In this document: positions 58,515-64,000 of the stretch, piece by piece
Numbering within the stretch: the first letter of the stretch is position 1
How the letters are laid out: each line of letters opens with the position of its first letter
Assembly (NCBI RefSeq): GCF_029168945.1
Contig: NC_083602.1
Location: 69,088,600-69,152,599, forward strand
Reading direction: 5' to 3'
Source: Cannabis sativa
Taxonomy: Eukaryota; Streptophyta; Magnoliopsida; Rosales; Cannabaceae
DNA: 64,000 nucleotides
The notes under the pieces: generated by a model
Databases searched by the model: none
What the model was told of the DNA's origin: nothing
The model's input: only the letters and a program-made list of their open reading frames with translations
Program-made: the position numbers and the translations under genes

Positions 58515-59210
58515 ACATTGATTTTAATACATATATATTATATATCAAAATAATTTTGTTTGAAAACGACTCATGGGTTGAACAACAAGAAAACATTTGT
58601 GGCCACTTTAAAAAATGATAGTTCTCCGATAAAGATCTCAACATACCTGCCCAATTCAACCTTTGATAATGAACTATGACAGTCATATTGTTTTTAACTC
58701 AACAAAAGACATTCATAATCACAAATACCAAAGTATTAAATCGACATGGTCAATAAGTCTAAAGAGTGTGGTAAGGAATTATGTTCAACATGTGATCAAT
58801 TTAAAAATACCAAAATATCCTTATCAGTCCTCAATTTCACTGATACCGTGATGCTTAATAAATAAGCCACTGAAATTAAACATACACCACTTAAAATAAG
58901 TAAGTGTCACTAAACTTGCTTAAATAATTAAGCCAACAACATATCATTGTCAATAAGCAAATAAATTTAATAGACAATGATCACAACAATATGAACCACA
59001 TGCTTTCAATTCAATCATTCTCGAGAATATAACAAAACATAATTGAAAACATATCCATTCAATAATAAAAAATATTGAAACATAAAATGTAGTTCATAAC
59101 TTTATTCAGTAAAATTATAAATAATAATTTCTAAAAACAAACAAAAACAAAACTCCCACTAACCCAAAAGATCAAAAGATTCTAAAATGCCCATATTAAC
59201 AACATGTTTA
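58515..59210. other. Copia-4, non-coding stretch next to the 3' LTR
   Basis: AT-rich with no usable frame. The RNase H end expected here cannot be followed, or it stops farther right (about 59210). Confidence 0.4.
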
Positions 59211-60660
59211 TTAAACAAAGACGGCACTTAACCCTTGGTTGGTTAGAGGATTCGCCTAACATCGACTCCTGCCTTGCAATTTTCAATAACAATGTCTCCT
59301 TTCTTGACCAAGTCTCCCCGATGCTGAGATACTTTATTTCCATATGTTTAAGCACTACTAATCTTGTTATTCTTTGAAAAGAAAACAGCAGTTAAGATCA
59401 TTATCACAATAGATTAGCATAGGTGTGGAAATAGAATCAACCACTCGTATCTCCGAAATAAAATTCTTCAACACAAAGCTTGCAAAGATGCCCCATAACA
59501 TGCAACAAACTCAAAGATACATAGTAGATGACGTGATCAAAGTCCGTTTGACACTCTTCCAAGAAATAGCAAAGACTCGCCAAGGTGAAAATATAGCCGT
59601 AAGTTGACTTTTAAATCATCTACACAACCACCAAAATCTGAATCTCAATAACCAACAACTCGAAGATTGTCAACATGCTTATACACAAGCATAAAACTCT
59701 TCGTTCTTTCGCAAATATCTCAAAACTTTCGGGCCGCAACCCAATGATCAAGGCCAGGATCGATAAATATCTCCCAAGAACATTTACTACGAAAGCTATG
59801 TCGTGTCGAGTGCAAACCCGAGCATACATCAAACTCCCTACTCCACTTGCATAAGGGATGGTCTTCATTGCTCCTCTTTCCAAGTCGTTCTTAGACATTG
59901 CCGCTAGTTGAACTTGTCCCCTTTCGAATAGGAATGTAACCAAACTTTACATAAATCCATGTTGAACCTTTTGAGCACACGATTAATGTAAGCTTCTTGA
60001 GATAAGCCAAGAACTTTTCGATTCCCCGTCACGATGGATCTCAATCCCCAAAACATAGGATGCCTCTCCAAGATCTTTCATATCAAAATTGGAAGACAGA
60101 AAATTTTTGGTCTCATTTAGTAGTGACAAATCACCGCTGCAAGTAAAATGTCATCTACATAAAGAACAAGAAAAATATAACGACTCCCACTGATCTTCAT
60201 ATAAATACACCGATCAAACTTGTTCTCTACGAAACCAAACGATGTCACAACCTTGTCAAACTTCAAGTACCACCGGCGAGATGCCCGTTCGAGACCATAA
60301 ATGGATCGTTTCAACTTGCAAACTAAGTGTTCTTTTCCATTCTCCTTGTAGCCTTCAAAGTTGAGACATATAGACTTCCTCATTCAATTCTCCATTCGAA
60401 AAGCGCTTTAACATCCATTTGATGCAACTCTAAATCAAAATGTGCAACTAAGGCCATAATAATTCCGAATGAATCTTTAAGTGGAAACAGTGAGAAAGTT
60501 TCAAGTATAATCAATACCTTCTCTTTTGAGTAAAGCCTTTAGCCACTAAACGCGCTTTAAACCTTTCAATCGTCCCTTTTTATCCCTTTTAGCCTTTAAA
60601 ATCCACTTACAACCTATTGGTTTAAAACCATCGTAATAAAACTAGCTCCCATACACCATT
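59211..60660 (-). pseudogene. Copia-4 reverse transcriptase / RNase H remnants
   Basis: The best pieces are HLVCKLKRSIYGLERASRRW and the catalytic LVLYVDDILLA (60117-60383), and MKTIPYASGVGSLMYARVC with TRHDIAFVVNVLGRYLS (59620-59943), the RT end leading to RNase H. Further RNase H traces lie at 59211-59620. Many frameshifts; YVDD itself is retained. Confidence 0.8.
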
Positions 60661-60733
60661 TTTCTTCATGGAGTCGATCTCATCATCCGTAGTCGCTAAC
60701 CATTTTGAAGATTGTGGACTATTAAGTGCTTCA

Positions 60734-62096
60734 CTAAAAGTGACAGATCCACAAAATGATCAATATCATATTCTCCTTCTCCAAGATAAACAAAATTATC
60801 ATGACACTTTGTTGACTTCTTTTGTCTCGAGATCTTCTGTAGAGGAGGTACTTCTCCGGAATAACTTCTCTTTGTTGATCATTGTTTTGAATAACATCTT
60901 CCACAACCTGGAATTTCTTCAATAACAGGATTCTCATTAACAATAGGAGCTTCATCATTAATAGGCCCTTCATCAATAATAGGACCTTCATCATCTTCGA
61001 TATCGGAGCAATATATTCATCAACAATGGGAGCATTACCAACTCGGAGTAGGATGGAGACTACTATTATCATCTCTTGAAAATGACATAGGAATACAAAT
61101 TCCTTTAGAGGACTCCCCATTTCAAGAGATGTTGAAGGAATTTTTCAAAGAACATCAAATTCCGTAAATTTAGCAATTCGAGATTCAACAATTCGCGTAC
61201 CACGAGTGGGACAAGAAAAGCGATAGCCTTTCGAGGGCATTGGATAACCAATGAAATAATGCCGATTTGTTCTCGATCTAACTTTTTCAAATTAGGATCA
61301 TAAATCTTTACTTCACTCGGACAACCCCATAGACGAAGATGATTAAGACTAGGCTTCCGCCCACTCCACAACTCAAAAGGGGTCTCGTGGGAACAGCATT
61401 TACCGGGAACACGATTTAAAATATAAGTTGCGCAAATATAAGTGCTTCACCCCATAAAAACTTCCGGAAGATTTGTTCTACTCATCATACTTCTAACCAT
61501 ATCCATGAGAGTGCGATTTCTCCTTTCAAAGAACGCCATTTTGCTCAGTGAACCAGTGCATAGTGTATTGAGCAACTATACCATTTTCTTGTAAGTACTC
61601 GCAAAAAGCCCCATGTGTTGTCCGCATTCCGTATAACGACCATAATATTCTCCTCCACGATCGAATGAACAACTTTGATGACTCTTCCTAATTGTTTCTC
61701 AACCTCATTTCGAAAAATTTTGAGTTTATCAAGGGCGTCGCATTTTTCTTTAATTAAATAGGTGAATCCATAACGAGAAAAATCATCAATAAAAGTGATA
61801 AAATACTTATTTCGCACAACGTGGTGGAATAAGGACCATCGATGTCCGTGTGGATAATTTCCAATAAAGATTGATCACGGCTTGCGCCTTCTTTCTTGTT
61901 TTAGTCAATTTTCCACGAGTACAATCAACACAAGTATCCCAATCGAAGCATCAAGAGGAGGAAGTATTTCGTACTTAATTAAACGATCAACCCTTTCTTC
62001 CGGAAATATGACCCAATCTTTTGTGCCATAACAATAAGGATGTTTCCTTAATATGAGGTCTTTTACCCACAAGATTCACAACATTAAAAGAGGAAT
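60734..62096 (-). pseudogene. Copia-4 integrase remnants
   Basis: YFITFIDDFSRYGFTYLI (61545-61817) holds the first-Asp region; the second-Asp region near 61660 reads HSIVEENI in place of the DRGGEY-like motif. LWSGRKPSLNHLRLWGCPSEV (61105-61371) is the conserved downstream segment. The acidic linker is at 60734-61120. Several shifts and stops. Confidence 0.75.
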
Positions 62097-63401
62097 CTAA
62101 AGGAGCCAATGACAACTTGTAAAGACCATCGAATAAAAGCAATTTCCAATAATTCGAGAGTCAAGCATAATGTCAACATTATCATTTGCAAAATGAAAAG
62201 AATATCCTTGTTTAACCAAAAGCGGAAGCGAAACTAAATTCCTTTTAAAAGTAGGAACATAAAAAGTATTGTTCGTAATAATCTTATCACGAGACTCGTA
62301 ATTCAAGAATAAATGTTCCAACATAGATAACGTCAACTCCAACATCATTGCCCACTTTAAGCTTGGACTCCCTCTCACTTGGCTTCCCGAGATCCCTTAG
62401 CCCCCGTAAGGAAGCGCAACATGAACAAGAGCACCACCGTCTAACCACCAAGAATCAATAGGAACATCAACTAGATTAGATTCAAAACAAACACATGCCA
62501 ATGGATTACCCGATCGTGCTTGCTTCTTTTCTAACCAAGTCTTAAATTTGTGATGTACCGTTCTCCGATGCCCCAATTTTTCACAAAAGTAACACTTCAC
62601 ATTAGAGTATTTGGACTTTCCGTTGTTATTCTTCTCGTTTATTCTTATGCTCCTTACCATTACCATTCTCCGTTTAGTAGCACCATCATTTTTATTCTTG
62701 AATTTTCCTTTCCTTTGTTTGGCTTCGAGGTGAGAAACATAGTTAGCAGATTCATTTTTCTCCCTTTTAAGCTTGCTTTCTTCAGCTACACACTGAGAAA
62801 TTAGGTCGCTGATAGTCCATGTTTGATTGTAAGTGTTGTAGGCTGTCTTGATTAGGTTGAAAGAGGCAGGAAGAGCATGAAGAGCTCGATGAATAATGAA
62901 AGAGTCAGGAAGAGGACTATTATGATCTTTCAACTCGGGACCGAACATTCACCAATTTCGAATAAAATCACGCACTCCTTTTAATTCATCATACTTAATG
63001 GTTGTCATTTCATCCATAAGATGTCCAACATTTTCCGCCGTTTTCACTGTCGTATAATTTTTCTACAAAGATTGAAAAACTCTTTTGGCATTTGTAGTGT
63101 CTCGGCAAACCACTCAATAGATGTTCGTGAATGGATCTTTTCATAGTAAGAAGACCGAGACGACTTGACTTTTTCCATTGTGCATGATGAGTTCTCTCAC
63201 TGCAGTACCGAGTCGCAAGTTCACAGGTTTTTCTTCTCGTAGGCACAAGTCCATATCCATTATGCCTAAAGTAAATTCCACATCTCGTTTCCATGTCTTG
63301 TAGTTGGAAGCATTCAAAATATGGATGGAAGCATTATTGTTGTTCACAAAAGGAGACCTGAAAAATTCAAAAATTAAAACTTGAATAAGCAATATGAGCA
63401 A
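62097..63401 (-). pseudogene. Copia-4 gag and protease remnants
   Basis: Gag N-terminus: NASNYKTWKRDVEFTLGIMDMDL (63141-63401). Middle: LPDSFIIHRALHALPASFNLIKTAYN and a Lys-rich stretch. The nucleocapsid reads CYFCEKLGHRRTVHHKF, with His in place of the last Cys of the CCHC knuckle. The protease site is SWWLDGGALVHVA, with D-G-G for D-S-G. Further protease sequence is FYVPTFKRNLVSLPLL (62097-62378). Frameshifts near 62395 and 62950-63150. Confidence 0.8.
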
Positions 63402-63530
63402 TGTATTAGAAAATATTGTAGAATCAACTGGTCATTATAAACTCCCCTTTGGGGTGAGAATATAACACACACATGATCTACCTTCATGAAGTTAACAACA
63501 AAGAAAATATACATATCATTTAAGAATTTT

Positions 63531-63710
63531 ATTACCTTTGGGCAAATAAATTTCTTAAAAAATATGTATTAATTCAAGCAAAAAATAATAATAAATTTAT
63601 ATATTTAAATTATTACCTTTGGGCAAATAATTAAAATATATACATTTAATATTAACTCACTTCATGGAATGTGAACTAATATATGTAAATACTACCTTTG
63701 GGCAAGTAAT
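63531..63710 (-). repeat. Three-copy leader motif of Copia-4
   Basis: ACCTTTGGGCAAATAA-like motif at about 63533, 63614 and 63693, spaced about 80 bp, within the AT-rich leader (63402-64000). No gene was seen there. Confidence 0.65.
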
Positions 63711-64000
63711 TACACATATAGTCAACCAAAAATATAATATTTTCTTCAACATGTGAAATTTGGTGATAAAACAATCATTGAAAATTAATAATTTTCAACC
63801 AAATTTCCAAAAGAGATATATAATTGCTTTTATTATATTGATAATAAAAAAAATAAAGTGTCCACCATAACACATTATTTTTATATCAAATAATCAAGTT
63901 TTATAACTTTAGAACAACAATTAATCAAAAGATGTGAATATAAGAAAATTGGTGGAGACTACATAGTCAAAACAAATTAAATAAGAGAGTGACTATGTTT

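Larger units (their letters stand above)
58010..64000 (-). mobile_element. Copia-4: decayed copia element, runs off the right edge
   Basis: The 3' LTR is at 58010-58498, then polypurine tract, RNase H/RT, integrase, protease and gag remnants in order on the minus strand, then a leader to the window end. The 5' LTR must lie beyond 64000. It is the most degraded of the four copias, with a stop or frameshift every 50-150 codons. Confidence 0.82.

Overview
This is an accessory, retrotransposon-packed window from a flowering-plant nuclear genome, probably a eudicot. The evidence is the AT-rich background, long Ty1/copia and Ty3/gypsy LTR elements with plant-type polyproteins, plant LINE-associated RVT_3 and zf-RVT remnants, hAT- and MULE-like MITEs, and GT-AG introns. 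I see no intact host gene, tRNA, rRNA, prokaryotic operon or CRISPR array. The species cannot be named from the sequence alone.

Layout. 1-3381 is AT-rich with nothing recognisable. 3382-4780 is a solo LTR with a GAGTG target duplication, beside a broken LINE-type RNase H fragment (4814-5319). 5317-5722 is a possible MITE, 7147-7462 a second RVT_3 remnant and 7660-7928 a short hAT-type MITE. 8283-39149 is one nested stack. A 4.9-kb copia element (Copia-1, minus strand, target duplication GTCTC) carries a 12.2-kb Ty3/gypsy element of the Tat type (8453-30634, duplication GCTGT) in its 3' LTR. That gypsy element carries a 10-kb copia without pol (Copia-2, 20232-30217, duplication AATAC/AATGC) in its 5' LTR. 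Copia-1 also holds two solo LTRs (33278-35168 and 36895-38791). 39581-53346 is a degenerate plus-strand gene with DUF1985-like sequence. It is split by a gypsy-type solo LTR in an intron (39731-40787) and by a full-length copia in an exon (Copia-3, 41355-51444, duplication CAGTA). 53771-54072 is a 5'-truncated LINE with a poly(A) tail, followed by a zf-RVT remnant and a diverged tandem repeat. 56854-57640 is a 787-bp fold-back MITE. 58010 to the window end is a decayed fourth copia (Copia-4) that runs off the right edge.

How the parts relate. Every element boundary in the stack is supported by a 5-bp target duplication, and the sister LTRs give the undisturbed target sites. LTR mismatches counted by eye fall in the order the nesting requires: about 2.3% for Copia-1, 1.7% for the gypsy and 0.9% for Copia-2. 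The gypsy carries, beside the usual gag-PR-RT-RH-aRNH-IN on the minus strand, a second gene on the plus strand with its own TATA box, 5'-UTR intron and two further introns. Its product looks like the 'putative gypsy type transposon' (Transposase_28) family with a coiled-coil tail. Copia-2 and Copia-3 share the primer-binding site, polypurine tract, a 2.5-3.4-kb leader with a paired sequence motif, and a hairpin with compensatory changes. Copia-2 kept gag and lost pol, while Copia-3 kept pol and lost the gag N-terminus, which suggests an autonomous/non-autonomous relationship. All polyproteins here carry stops or frameshifts.
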